DNA of 64,000 nucleotides, taken from positions 23,832,465 through 23,896,464 of the forward strand of contig OY754468.1 of NCBI GenBank assembly GCA_963575645.1, in the 5' to 3' direction. Positions within the stretch are counted from its first letter, which is position 1. Every line of letters starts with the position of its first letter. Both the position numbers and the translations under genes were made by a program. Below the pieces are notes generated by a model. It was not told the DNA's origin. It ran no database searches and worked only from the letters and a program-made list of their open reading frames with translations. Positions 23,516 through 35,218 of the stretch are shown piece by piece. Source of the stretch: Xanthostigma xanthostigma (Eukaryota; Arthropoda; Insecta; Raphidioptera; Raphidiidae).

Positions 23516-24052
23516 ATTATTATATAAAACATCATTATAAGAGATATATTCTTTTACGCATGCGCCGATGTTCCCCAAAAACAATAGGCCACTTCATATT
23601 TGCATATCAAACATCCTTCCAAAATTTGGTTTCAATCCGCTTATCCTTGGTGTCGGAATGATAAGAAATGTCAAAAGTGACGTTTGCAACTGTCAAAGTA
23701 TTATGTTCTAATAATAATTAGTTATTCCAATAGTTAACTTAGAAGGCGTTGCATTTCAAAAAATACTAATGTCAAAAAATTGAATTAAACATTAGAAATG
23801 CAGCCGTTTTCATGTTAAGACAAGACATACGTTATTTTCTAATTTCCATGTACGGCAAACAAAGACGACCGACCGCGTCGCGCGCGCGCCATGCATTAGA
23901 CAACATTGCATTTATACAGCTATTTTTCTATATAAATTTGTATAAAAAAACTGTTTAGGCAAATTCTGTTATACGAAATCTATGTAAAATGTTCTCCTCT
24001 TTCGTTTAAGACTGGTTTCAAACCGATCTGATTTAAATTGAGCGAGAAATTA
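23516..24052 (-). repeat. Dispersed repeat, inverted copy of 35753-36313
   Basis: Shared landmarks in reverse order at the other locus: CGCATGCGCCGATGTTCCC, CCACTTCATATTTGCATATC, AAAGTGACGTTTGC, GGCGTTGCATTT, and TCCTCTTTCGTTTAAGAC. The two copies align over more than 500 bp with indels. It is an interspersed family of unknown class. Confidence 0.75.
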
Positions 24053-24179
24053 GCAAAAAGCACGCACAGGGTCAGGCGGAACGTTACGCGTTACGAACGT
24101 TAGGAACGTTACGTTACACTTTTTCGTGCATGCAGTCGGTGTTTTATCAATTTATAAGATTGGTGATTCATCAATTTAT

Positions 24180-24395
24180 AAGACGTTATCACGTCAAAAA
24201 CAGTTTTTGAAATTTGTTTAGTTTTTCTTTGTTTAAACAATGACGTCAATAGATATCGACTGTTATAATCTGGAGAACTTCCCCGATGGGAGATTGTGCA
24301 CATACATAGGTATCTCTCCATATAAAAAGCATAGTAGAGTTTTAAATTGATCCTGCTCAAAAAAATAATTGATCGTTTGAATCGATATTTTTTTT
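24180..24395 (-). repeat. Dispersed repeat shared with 61990-62085
   Basis: TTAAATTGATCCTGCTC and ATAATTGATCG here are found as the complement (GAGCAGGATCAATTTAA, CGATCAATTAT) near 62010-62055. Class unknown. Confidence 0.5.
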
Positions 24396-24411
24396 AAACC
24401 GCCGTGTCCAC

Positions 24412-25042
24412 TAGGGCTTCACACGAGAGCGAGATTTTTCTCGTCTCGTCTCGTTCTCGTCTCGGAAAAGCGAGACGAGACGAGACGATACGTTTTGGTA
24501 AATATTTTGGACGATACCGAGACCACATACAGTGCAACCCGAGAGTCTCGTTTATGGTCTCGTTAAATTTTTTTTTATAAAGTTTTTATTGGAAAAATTA
24601 GAAAAGGTCGAAATAAAAAACAATATATTTTACAAAATATAAAATCTGGTGACCATCTGTGACATATTTTATAGTAAATTTTAAAAAAACTCAACAGTGT
24701 ATGATTTTTTCACATTCTTACTTCAACTTGTTAACACTTCTTATTGTAACGTATCTTTTATCATAAATATTTATCCTTGCAAATTTCTATATCTTAAGTT
24801 TGAATGATTTTTTTTTAATATCGATGAGTTACCGCACTCTCGGTTAAGTATATGTGTCTCAAATAAACTAGTGAGCAATACACGTATTTGCTATTAAAAG
24901 GGTTTCTCTAAGCGAGACGAGACGAGACATCTGGTAACGAGACGAGACCGAGACTTGATCGAGACTGAATTTTCTAGGGATTGACGAGACCGAGACGAGA
25001 TTTTTGATAGTCTCGTCTACTCTCGTCTCGTGTGAAGCCCTA
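24412..25042. mobile_element. hAT-like element with CGAGACGAGAC repeats
   Basis: Terminal repeats TAGGGCTTCACACGAGA and TCTCGTGTGAAGCCCTA are flanked exactly by GTGTCCAC. Both ends carry dense arrays of CGAGAC/GTCTCG in several orders. Such subterminal motif clusters are typical transposase-binding sites in hAT elements. The centre is AT-rich and non-coding. Confidence 0.92.
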
Positions 25043-25223
25043 GTGTCCACATGTATTTCGCATCGTTTTTTGTACAGTGTCCACTTCGAAACAACGTTGT
25101 TCAGCGCATTTTGATCAAAATTTCATTTGAAAAGCGGTCTTTTTCTATATCGAACAATATTTTTTTTTTGTGAGTACAATCTAATTATTAACATGACAAG
25201 GGAGTTTCACAATGACATTAGGC

Positions 25224-25521
25224 CAGTGATTCCCAAAGTGGGCGCTACGGCCCCCTTGTGGGTGCTGCAGTGATTCAGAGACGGTGATGGCCACTAGTGC
25301 ATTTGGGGGCGATGAATTCTGAGTTCAATAAATAGTTTCATAATTTCAAACTTCAATGTTTCTAATATATTATTATCTGTTTACTATATTTTACGAACCT
25401 TAATACATATATCTTTCTGTTTAATTTCTATTAAAATTTAATAAAACTAATTTCCAGGGGACGCTGAGTAATAGTTTTTCTGGAAAGGCGGCGGTAGTCC
25501 AAATAAGTTTGGGAATCGCTG
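25224..25521. mobile_element. hAT-like MITE with CAGTGATTCCCAAAGTGG ends
   Basis: Ends CAGTGATTCCCAAAGTGG and AAGTTTGGGAATCGCTG match the element at 9006-10154. The flanks CATTAGGC and CATTAAAC share 6 of 8 bases, fitting an older insertion. Confidence 0.78.
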
Positions 25522-25529
25522 CATTAAAC

Positions 25530-26134
25530 TGTTTCTGATATATGCGGAAACTGTAATTATATGATATTGATCATAATAAGATTAACGTTAAATCCAATTT
25601 TTTGACGTGTACATTTTGTGTATTATGTAGGTATATAAAAACAACATACTTACCTATACCGCATATTACCCCATATTGAATATTTTTTTATAGTGCATAT
25701 AGCCTTTGATGCTGAGCACTTCTATATTTAAAAAAAAAATAATTTGACAACCCTTTCTTCAACCCAGCATCAGTGTTGCGAAAACAATATTCTAAACTGG
25801 AAGTTATAATTTTCTATTCAATTGAAATTTGAAACTTTTAATGGAAGTTTATGCTCTGATTTCTTTAGAGCAGAGCAACCTTTAAAAAATTGTAAATACA
25901 TGGAAAAGTGATATATTTAACATGAATCGTGTTGACGCCATGACTTACAGCTGTTCGAGTGTTCTGTCAATAAACAACAAATGACGCTGTTGTCAATTTA
26001 CGTACATATTGCTGTGGGTGGGTATAGGGACACCTACGTAACGCGCGCAACAATAGGCTCCCTGAGTGATAATGAATGGACTATCGTCAATGAATGCTTT
26101 ACGCTAGCTGATGTTTGTTATCCCGAAAAAAGTA
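25530..26134. other. No gene recognised
   Basis: AT-rich DNA with no exon-like frame or element ends seen. Confidence 0.4.
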
Positions 26135-26564
26135 CTTAAGAGTATTCGTCCCTGCAAATACCCCCTGCACCCTTCATCTCAAATCTTTTCCCCTCGCCTA
26201 AAAACGGTTCGCGCTCTTCCGACGCTATTTTTAAAGCTAGAGGGTTCTGGTAAACGCCAAATGAAAGACAAAGAATCAGACTACAGATCCTTCAGGCGAA
26301 TTTTTTGAAAAACAGTTTCGCCTACGTGTGAAATATTACGTAACTTATTATTTTTTTCAAAAGGTTGTAAGATTTTTCACAAATTTTTTTTCAAAAAATT
26401 CGCCTGAAGGATCTGTAGTCTAATTCTTTGTCTTTCATTTGGCGTTTACCAGAACCCTCTAGCTTTAAAAATAGCGTCGGGAGAGCGCAAACCGTTTTTA
26501 GGCGAGGGGAAAAGATTTGAGATGAAGGGTGCAGGGGGTATTTGCAGGGACGAATACTCTTAAG
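26135..26564. mobile_element. Long fold-back with nearly identical ~173-bp arms
   Basis: The arms 26135-26307 and 26391-26564 start CTTAAGAGTATTCGTCCCTG and differ at only a few positions, with an 83-bp AT-rich spacer. Near identity implies recent origin or gene conversion between arms. Mirror ORFs at 26111-26308 and 26391-26573 encode the same peptide because the arms are copies; neither is likely a gene. Confidence 0.88.
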
Positions 26565-26851
26565 GTAGTTCACTCTTGAAACGGCTTTTTTTAGGAATTT
26601 AATAAAAAAAAAATATTTTTATATTAAAAATCTACATTTTTTTAACAAATCGGTAAAAAAATTTTGTTCTTTCCCAAAAATTAATATTTACAATGCATTA
26701 GTATTTAAGAAATATACTAAGAACAGTTTCTGAGATATTCTGGAATATTTCTTTATACGTGGTATAATACCTCTAGCATGTTAATTACGCACATTTTCAT
26801 TGTTAATATCTCGTTTTACAGACGCGACGGTGAAAAAATTTCAATTTTTCT

Positions 26852-26914
26852 AATTAAATATAAGGCACTTTTATTAACATCCTGCGTGTTAATAAAAGTG
26901 CCTTATATTTAATT
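26852..26914. repeat. Perfect short hairpin
   Basis: AATATAAGGCACTTTTATTA and TAATAAAAGTGCCTTATATT pair without mismatch around a short loop. Stem of about 28 bp. Confidence 0.85.
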
Positions 26915-26916
26915 TA

Positions 26917-27053
26917 AATAGTATATTAAAGTATAAGTGGATAGAAAGGTCTTTAAAACACGCGTGAATTTTCGAGCACGACGGCGCAGCCGGAGTGCTC
27001 GAAATAGAGCAAGTGTTTTAAAGACCAGTTATCCACAAATACTTTACGCTATT
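26917..27053. mobile_element. AATAGTATATT palindromic MITE core, copy 1
   Basis: Outer arms AATAGTATATTAAAGTAT and GTGGATA pair with TTATCCAC...ATACTTTACGCTATT; then GGTCTTTAAAACAC with GTGTTTTAAAGACC; the centre CGAGCAC-GACGGCGCAGCCGGA-GTGCTCG forms an inner stem. Related cores start at 44956, 48027, 54731 and 56100. Confidence 0.7.
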
Positions 27054-27438
27054 TTTTTATTAGTGCACTTTGAAATCATAAATACTGGTATTATTACTAC
27101 AAAAAAATGGAAATAAAAACTAATAATGTAAAATGGTTGAATTCGTGATGTGACATCAGTATACCTTTCGTTGTCATGGAAATGAGAAAAACAGAAATTA
27201 GGTTTTGCATATTTTGTTAGTAATATTTTATTTGACGTTACACGCTACTCCTGTCAAATCAATAATCAAAAAATTCTCGAGTTGTTGATGTTGCCATGGT
27301 AACTTTAAAAAACGCGTGTGTTTGAAAGTTCGATTTAAACACGCTGAGGCGTGCTTTAAATAGGTAAAATGGGGCACCAATAAAAAAAATTGAAAATGTA
27401 GGTAACCATAGCAACGATTGCAAATATTATATTGAATA

Positions 27439-27560
27439 CTAGCCATTACCCGCGTCACCTCACGCGATATTAGAAATTTTATTTTCTTTATTATAATCAA
27501 ATGTCGACATTTTTGAAGTTAGAATGGTCCCGTCGCCCAATTGGCTGGTTTTTTTTTTAT
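27439..27560 (-). mobile_element. Helitron-like 3' end (partial)
   Basis: CTAG after A, then CCATTACCCGCGTCACC, is the reverse complement of a GCGGGTAATGGCTAG 3' end. The other boundary is not clear; similar GC-rich wording at 28090 (GCTACCCGGGCGAATCCCGG) may be another worn end. Confidence 0.4.
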
Positions 27561-27680
27561 TGTAAGAGAAGGAATGGACAGCTTCGCTTGGCAATTCGGG
27601 TACCCTGATTCTCCCTTAATTTTTCAAATTTGCATTTGCATTGATCCTCAAAAACGGCGGTACTGATTCCCGAAAAAACG

Positions 27681-27711
27681 TACTGTAGCAACTTTTGTTG
27701 TATTAACTCTG

Positions 27712-27744
<33 letters not shown>

Positions 27745-27935
27745 TGTGTAATATTGTTGTCAAAATTGTTTTTTCTTTAGCTATTACGCTGGAAAAATGA
27801 ATGTCGTTATAATTTGGAAAAATTTAAATGATTGAAAGCGTTTTATTTTTTTAAAGTAAGAAAAACAATTTTGACAGCAATATTACACAAGAGAGAGAGA
27901 GAGAGAGAGTTAATACAACAAAACTTGCCACAGTA
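27681..27935. repeat. Inverted repeat enclosing (CT)n and (GA)n microsatellites
   Basis: TACTGTAGCAACTTTTGTTG and a CT run (27718-27743) at the left pair with a GA run (27892-27908) and AACAAAACTTGCCACAGTA at the right, with TTGTGTAATATTGTTGTCAA and its complement further in. Both microsatellites lie in the stem. The 68-codon minus ORF at 27557-27763 reflects the repeat. Confidence 0.8.
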
Positions 27936-28473
27936 GTAGTACCTATAGTATATCAATAAATTAGTATACCTACCAACTTTAAATTTAAAGTAATGTATTC
28001 GTCTAGCCTCGTCCTCTAGCTAAGATTTTATTCCAATTGTTCGAACGAAACGCGAAACATGTGAGTAACGATTTTTAATTATAAATTGCTACCCGGGCGA
28101 ATCCCGGACGGAGCCCATTTAGTACAATATACAATGATATATAATCCAACGCGTGTTAAGTAGGATGTTTCATATACAAAACGTATGTCTGTCTCTACAA
28201 CAATTCAGTACTTCTCATACAAAACTAACAGTCCAAAGAGCAGCATATTCTGTATCTTGTTCGGCACTTCCGGTGCGCAGTCCGGCAGTTTCCGGAGGCC
28301 GTAAGAGACTGTTGGAATCTTTTATCTTTCACAACTCTACACAATACATACACTGTTCATTCATAGTTTTTTACATACAGACTGTATTCTGTTAAAGGTA
28401 ACGATCATTTTGAAAACATTGTTTTCAAAAAGAAAATATAAACCATGTATAATGTATATCGTATATAGGCATA

Positions 28474-28680
28474 CTAGCGGTCACGCCCGGTTTCACCCAG
28501 GTGCAAAAGAAGGAATGGGGGGGAGGTACATGAGTACGCAGTACGTACATTCATCTTAGTTTACCGAGATAAAGGTTGTGTCCAAATTTCATGATGATCG
28601 GAGTTACCGTTCAAAAGTGTTTGTCGGACGGACAAATTTTGAGTTATATTTTTCATTGATGCTCCGCTCTTACGGGATAA
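28474..28680 (-). mobile_element. Helitron-like element, truncated 3' part (copy 4)
   Basis: On the minus strand it ends with the CTAG terminus and has the near-palindromic CACCTGGGTG in place of CACCCGGGTG, followed inward by ACTAAGATGAATG and GAACGGTAACTCCGATCATC as in copies 1-3. It stops near GAGCGGAGCATC; the 5' end is missing. Confidence 0.7.
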
Positions 28681-29384
28681 CTGAATTGGACAAATGCACT
28701 GGCCTATTCATAAATCCGTCGAGTATGGCATAAATTTTAGGATTTCATTAAATTATGTTTGTCAAGACGGAAGACTTAAATTCCAGGCCACTGGACAAGT
28801 CTACGAATCCAGGGACTTCCCCGAAAATCTCGACCTAGTTTTTTCAAGATTTAATCAACAAACACGCGTATTTTTTAAGAAACGTCTTGTATGTAGATAT
28901 TTTGTCTGTTCGAAACATAAACACGCCACCTCTTATACACATATCATGCTTCTATGCCGTGAGGCGTGAATTCAAGGAATTGAATAACAGACGCTATAAT
29001 TTCCTTTTTGCTTAACACAATACCTGTGGGTGGCGTATTTATTTATTTATGTAGGTACGATGTAAATCCCTTTATTGACTTTATGTTTATTTGAGGGTTC
29101 CTTGTAGGTACACCTTGCTCTTGTTTCAAGTCACTGTATTTTCGTACGCCCCACGCGGCCACGCCATTGGAACGAACTTTCGTTGGTCCGAGAATTCCAT
29201 CTTCGCTCGTGAATGTTTTTGTGATGTCGTTTTATTTAATGTAATTTGATGATTAGGTGCTAAAGACCTTAGTTGTCGAGCGGCTATAATCTAAATAAAT
29301 TAAATAAAAAGTAACTCACTATAGAATAAATGACAGTTTTATGTGAAAAATATGAAAATGGGATTTCTCTCAGTTCCCTTCATA
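28681..29384. other. No confident gene; possible LINE 3' tail near 29250-29310
   Basis: The 91-codon plus frame at 28694-28969 has no family I know. GGTGCTAAAGACC...GAGCGGCTATAATCTAAATAA near 29254-29310 resembles the 3' end and A/T-rich tail of some insect non-LTR retrotransposons. Confidence 0.35.
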
Positions 29385-29678
29385 GAGTAGAACATCTTTA
29401 AGTCCAACCTCGATAAGTCGAAAATCTCCAAAGCTAGAAAATATGTTCCCTTCCCGTCAAACCCCAAAACCTCCATTACTCGAAATCTCTACATGCCATT
29501 TCGGTACATATTTTCCCTCCATAACTCAAAAAAATAAATTGGACCTCTATATCGAACATAGAAATGTATAACCTCTACAACTCGAATATTTCCTTACAAA
29601 ATCCTTCATAAGTCGAAAACTCGATACCTCAATTTTTTTGGCGTCTCCCTTGAAATACGACTTACAGAGGTTCTACTG
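29385..29678. mobile_element. pogo/Tigger-like MITE, copy 1
   Basis: Ends GAGTAGAACATCTTTAAG and CTTACAGAGGTTCTACTG lie between TA dinucleotides. The interior repeats AACTCGAA/AAGTCGAA as in Tigger-type MITEs. Non-coding. Confidence 0.8.
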
Positions 29679-29689
29679 TAGTAAGAGAA

Positions 29690-30671
29690 CTATTAAAGAT
29701 TTTTGGATAGATATTTGAGGCAGCGTTTAAATTTGTGTAACTGCACTTTTTTTGTAATGTCTGAACCCAAAATTAAAGACCTTGCTGAAGAGTAGTGGGC
29801 CTATCGAAACTGTAAATAATATTTGCTAAAAAAAGGCCTTCAGGCATTTTGAAATATCAATATTACAAAAAATTAAAAAAATAGGTCAAATCGTTTAGTC
29901 GGGTCTAAATATCTGCCAGGCGGTTATAAAACTGTATGTCATAATACTTGACTGCGAGTATATAAGACGCTACGGGTAGGTTGTAGTGTGACAGAGAGCA
30001 TGCACCGTAGCGCACTTCAACTCAGCCCATATACGCTCTCTCTCTCACACTTCAACCTACCCGTAGCGTCTTAATACTTGCAGGCACGTATAATCATGTA
30101 TTTAATAATTTACTATATGAATCATTGTCTATCTACTCAATGTGCGGTGAGTGAAAACAACAAAGCGTATCGATAACATATCTGCGTCTCTTTCTTCGAT
30201 GTAATTGCCCGACTTCTCCGATGATAGGATTGGTTGATGTACTTGCATTCAATCTGAATAAAGTATCTCTGTTTCTGTGACGTTAATATGGGCGTACCCA
30301 GATTTTGGTCCAGGAGGGGGCAAATTAGAAATGTCTTAAGCCGGGTCCCCATGCTTGTTTTGCCCTCCTGGATACGCCAGTGCTTACGGCTTAAAAAAAG
30401 ACAGAAGTATATGTTTGCACTCTAATGCGAATGTGATTTTATTTCTATGCTCAGTATAGAATAAAGTTATCGCCTGGCAGATATTTAGACCCGGCTAAAT
30501 AATCTAACCTATAAAATTCAAAATTCCTGAAGGTCTTTTTTGCAAATATTATTCACAGTTTGGCTAGACTCACTTCAGTCAGGTCTTCAATTTTGTGTTC
30601 AGACGTTACAAAAGAACCGTTACACAAATTTTCACGCGACTTCAAATACTAACCCTAAAAATGTTTGATAG
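29690..30671. mobile_element. Inverted-repeat element with ~240-bp arms
   Basis: The left arm (CTATTAAAGATTTTTGGATA; GTCTGAACCCAAAATTAAAG; GTCTAAATATCTGCCAGGCG) is answered in order by the right arm (CGCCTGGCAGATATTTAGAC; TTCAATTTTGTGTTCAGACG; TTTTTGATAG-like end). It contains a nested palindrome at 29964-30072. Confidence 0.75.
29964..30072. mobile_element. Nested 109-bp palindrome
   Basis: AAGACGCTACGGGTAGGTTG and its complement CAACCTACCCGTAGCGTCTT end the element; CAGAGAGC/GCTCTCTCTC extend the stem. AATACTTG occurs both before it (29943) and right after it, perhaps marking a duplicated target. Confidence 0.75.
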
Positions 30672-31601
30672 GATTTAGACTATTGTTACCTTGAGTTCTT
30701 AAGCAGTTTTCGAAATAAAAAAACCTATTTTTTCTTAGAATGCAGTGAATTTTATTAAAGTAAATACATGATAAATACGCTTTTTATTATAAATATTTCC
30801 AGGAATAGCTACCCAGTTTTAATTTGCACTTAAAAACATCGTGACATATTTTTCCTAGAATGTTGTTATTTTGCATTCTCTCCTAAGATACATAAATTGC
30901 AAATCTGTGAATAAATATTCGTCTAGAGAACCATGTATGACGATTTCCGCGTGTTCCAAAATTGTTTCTCAAAATAAATTTAAATATGAAAAATGTCAAT
31001 GGAATATACCAGAAAATTTACTTTCAAGAAAACTTTTACCATTGAATACCGTGGATGCGATGGTAAAATTCAAGCGATTCTTTAACAAGGTTAGTATATT
31101 CCAGAGGCCGCATCGTTCCGTTAGGTAGTAGTGGAGGATGACGTCATTCGGAGAACCTGTCTATTGTTTATAAACTTTAATAGCAGTAGTATTTAACAAA
31201 TGTCAGAGTAGAGAAATCGAAAAACAGAATGTTGAGAATATTTACGATAACTTGAATTTTTAGGTTATAATATAAATATAAATGTTTGGATATTGTTATT
31301 ATATAGGTTGATAAAAATATGAACGGTCCGCTAGCTGACGTCATTTTCGCGAGTACACTGATTGGTCAGATGAAACGAGACAACCTCTGTTATCTACTAA
31401 CTGATTTTCGTGCTAAAAAAAATGATGGTGCTGCCATCGTAAATAGCAATTTTTTTATTTAAAAACTTAAATTTTGTTGTCATATTATCATCATACTTTA
31501 TCTCTACGTTACAAATTCCCTAGAACGAACGTAGAAATTATAAACAGAAAGTATTTTATCCATCCTTGGCCCATTCTTTCGCGTGTCACACATCGTATAT
31601 A
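30672..31601. other. No gene recognised
   Basis: The 85-codon plus ORF at 30871-31128 has no family I know. AT-rich DNA otherwise. Confidence 0.4.
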
Positions 31602-32096
31602 CAGAGTGATATTTAGGTTGATTCTTTTTTTTTAACAGCGTGTAGAAATCAAATAGACGAACAAATATTTCAAGTAACTGTTTTATCAAAACTCAAAAAT
31701 GAAAGAGAAACGGACTTTCAAAGTTTTATCAAATTTTGAGGTTGGTCCTGGAGTTATGTTATGTCACTATGGAAATATGTTATGTCATTATCAAGTATTC
31801 ACAGAAATTGTTCGAAGCGGTTCCCGCTTTATTGGACACAAAGATGCGTGCGTCGAAGTCATGCTTTCTGTACATGCTTGTAGTAGCGATAAGGGCCTTA
31901 TATTCTAATTATTTGGGATGCGTTTCCGATTCGTGTTATCATTTCTTCGCGCGTGTTACCGGACTTTTTAATTAATTAAAAAAATTAATTTAACATCTTA
32001 TTTTTGAGTTTTGATAAAAAAGTTACTTAAAATATTTTTTCGAGTATTTGATTTGTACACGCTGTTAAAAAAAGAATCAACTTAAAAATCATTCTG
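31602..32096. mobile_element. Tc1/mariner-like MITE
   Basis: Arms of about 100 bp start CAGAGTGATATTTAGGTTG and end AAAAATCATTCTG, flanked by TA. The stem continues through TTTTAACAGCGTG and AGTTTTGATAAA. The ~290-bp interior has two overlapping plus frames (31699-31908, 31736-31975) without transposase motifs. Confidence 0.82.
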
Positions 32097-32722
32097 TATA
32101 TATATATCTACATTTTATAGTGTTCAAACTTTAGATTTGATATTTATATACCCACCTTTACCCTACACCACAAATAGCCCAGCATGAATAAAAGACGTAA
32201 GTTTTCGCGTGTCGCAACTTTTTTATGTGCTTTTTATTAGCGTTATAAAATCAAACCTATATTTGCAAGTGCACATTCCACAAGTTTAGAAGGTAATTGG
32301 ATTAAAATATACCGTATATTATCCGAAATATCGTTCATATCTTCTCAGTATAGGTAAATTTTATATCAAATTTCAGTGTTGATTATATTTTTCCATTAAG
32401 TTGGAGCATTAAATCTTTGGTTATTTTATCAGCTAGCTATTGAAACAAATTATGTATAAAAAATATCGCCCTAATCAGAAAACGAGCCTTGAACGCAATG
32501 CTTTACCAATTCATCGATAGTATTAAAGTATTGCAACAAAACTTCTCTTCAATGTAGTGGTAAATATTTATTTGCAATAATAAAAACTCAATGCACAAAC
32601 AAACAGACAAACTAAAAGTACTTCTCTTATATAATGGAAAATAAATAATGTAACAAACAAAACGGCTAAATTCTAAGTAAATAAATAATACAAAGTCACT
32701 ATTAAATCTCTATAGTCTATAC
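32097..32722. other. No gene recognised
   Basis: AT-rich DNA with no element ends or exon-like frames seen. Confidence 0.4.
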
Positions 32723-33039
32723 CAGGCCTGCACAAATGTCGGCCCGCGGGCCGCATCCGGCCCGCAGCGCCATTTAATCCGGCCCGCGAAGCATTTTAGA
32801 AAATAGTTCATAATATGCGGAAATAGAATGTGAGGACCTTTTTTTTTTTGCTGTCCGCATGCGGAAATAGAATGTGAGGAACTTTTTTTTTGTTTGCTCT
32901 CCGAATACGGAAATAGAATGTGACGATCTTTTTTTCTGCAAATATTTGGCCCGCGGTGAAATTTTCGTCAGCCATCCGACCCGCGGTGAAATTTTCATCA
33001 GCTATGTGGCCCGCCGATCAAAAGATTTGCCCGCCCCTG
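32723..33039 (-). mobile_element. GCGGGCC-rich hAT-like MITE, copy 3
   Basis: Inverted relative to the other copies: starts CAGGCCTGCACAAATG, ends AAGATTTGCCCGCCCCTG, flanked exactly by GTCTATAC. The interior has an extra tandem repeat of GCGGAAATAGAATGTGAGGA. ORFs at 32774-33123 are by-products. Confidence 0.92.
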
Positions 33040-35218
33040 GTCTATACTATGTACAAGATTTATTTTTATAAGCGTTCTAGGTATTTATATGTGCACTCAA
33101 TGATTTGTCACTGTGTCTGTTGACTGTAAACTCGGTAACACATACTGTCTAACTGTCCCTACACCATCTTCACTGTATCTTATATATTGTTATCGCGTGA
33201 TCGAACATTCTGGAAAAATATACCTGCGTTGATATTCTTCTACGCAATTCTAGAAAGCTCGGGCAAAAACTCTTTACCTGCGCGCGGTGTCAGTGGCGTG
33301 CGTCACAGGATGTCCACGCGAAAACTTTCCTCGCATTTCATTTGTTTTGCTTTTTGAATTAGTTATTAGAGTTTGGAAACTTGGATATTTAATAGGGGGA
33401 CACAGGTGTCGAATCATTGCGCTATTCGCAACTATCCCCGACCCACGCAATTTTGTTAATTAATTTGAAATATAGTCGTACGATGTTTTGTTATTATTTC
33501 TTCAATTCCGTTGATGAATTGCCCTGCTTGGCTGCATTTTATTTTTTACGGTCAACGAACAGAAGGTCGTCTGTAAACTATCATTTCTTTATAATTTTTA
33601 CAATGAATGATTTGAATAATTACATTTTTGTGTTGTATTATTTTCTTAGGGACAAAATTTGAATTTAATTACGAGGATGCATACAAATTCCGTTGCTATA
33701 TCAATAACCGTATTATCATTGTAAGCTTAAGTTAGTAAAGTAACTGTCTGATAAGTAATTATTATAGTGCAGACTGTAGGATATAAAGGTCCGCCATTAC
33801 CTATATATTATTGCAATATTTTGTCGTCTTTAATTCTATAGAATTTCGCACAAAAGACAGTTTTCTCTATTCTCTAATTTTTTTTGCATTTTTTAAAACT
33901 ATTTTAAACTAGCTGTTACCCGCGACTTCGCTCGCATTGGTTTTATTTTTTTCGCGCGGAACTAATTCTTTTTATAAAATAAAAGTAGCCTAAGTTAGGT
34001 ATTCCTTATAACATCAGCTGACTGCCAGTGATAGTCCCGTATAAAATAAATTAAATTTTGTCGAAAATTTTTTTTTTAATTTGTTCGTGTCTCTGACTGC
34101 CCCTAGCCCCTTAAACAATATAAATAATTCGTTCCCCCCCGCCCCAAAATGTTTCTGATTTTCAATAATATAAAAAAAACTAAATTTTAAAAAAGTCATC
34201 AAAATCGAAGCTGTTCTTGCGAAGTTCTAAGTATTGCCTGTTTTATGTATTCATTGACGCGACTAATATTCAAATAATAAATTGTACTGAACAATAATGT
34301 ACATATTATTGTTACATGATATTTGTAAATGTGGTTTGCTTAATATTTGTGACTCCCTTTTTTAATCGCTGGAAAATTTGTTTTTTCTTTGCAATGATAG
34401 CGTGCAGAGATCGTTTATACGGCGCCATAGTCCGGATTACTGAAACTACAGGAGATCCGGATTACAAAGCACATAGTTCTGTCAAACGACTGTCTAATCT
34501 AAATTATCAAAGAATGCGGACTATCAAATTTCAAATTATCGAGTCTGTACTGTATTCGGAAAAACTTTTTTGTGCAATTAGAAATCATTATTTATCTAAA
34601 AAATCTCTGCCAAATGCATAATGGCCACTGGCAACACTGCAAAACAGCTGGTAAAATATACAAGATGATTCAGATCAGTTTTAGTTTTGATTACTTCAGG
34701 AAACAATAGAACTTAATACTAATTTTCCGAATTCCGAGTATCGGATAAATTGAGGGTTGAGACTATTTTAACCACAGAACAATATTAACAGACAACAGAT
34801 TGCTTTGTGTTTTTATACCGACAAGTAAACAGTAAAATGACCTGCAGACAATCGCAGTCGATATAAAATTGACATATCGCATCGCACACACTGTACAGGC
34901 TTCTAAGATTTAACGCACCTGCACTATCCACTGGGAATGTGAACCACATTAATAATGTAATGTAAATCATTATTCAATCGGAACATTTTATCTTTCTAAT
35001 AGCGCTAATGATGTTGATCGATTGACGATTAGATATTGACGAATTGTATCGATGGAAACTTCAAACGATCGTGTAATCAAACGTTTTTTTAAACCTCAGA
35101 TAAATAATAGAAAGGGATATACCTTTTCCCGCAGCTAATCACATTCTAAACCAGTAATATCAAAGATAAGCACTAAGCTTCACAAAATATGGCTTGCTGC
35201 TTAAAAATGTCAAAAAAC
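33040..35218. other. No gene; one Helitron-like end
   Basis: ACTAGCTGTTACCCGCGACT at 33908 is a typical reversed Helitron-like or non-autonomous 3' end. A run of C at 34135 and an ORF at 34316-34621 containing GTCCGGATTACTGAAAC, like pogo-type repeats, are the only other landmarks. No host exon is recognised. Confidence 0.4.

Noticed and set aside
26111..26573. Two ORFs on opposite strands encoding nearly the same peptide
   Set aside because: They are the two arms of one inverted repeat.
28694..28969. 91-codon plus ORF
   Set aside because: The composition is fairly protein-like, but I recognise no family and there are no supporting splice sites; left as unresolved rather than called.
30290..30392. 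Possible hAT relic (GGGCGTACCCAG ... GATACGCCAGTG)
   Set aside because: The ends are suggestive but no target duplication was found, and the piece is only ~100 bp.
31699..31975. Two overlapping plus ORFs inside the mariner MITE
   Set aside because: Neither has the DDE-region motifs of a mariner transposase; short overlapping frames are expected by chance.
34316..34621. 101-codon plus ORF
   Set aside because: It contains pogo-like repeat wording (TCCGGATTACTGAAAC) and no protein motif.
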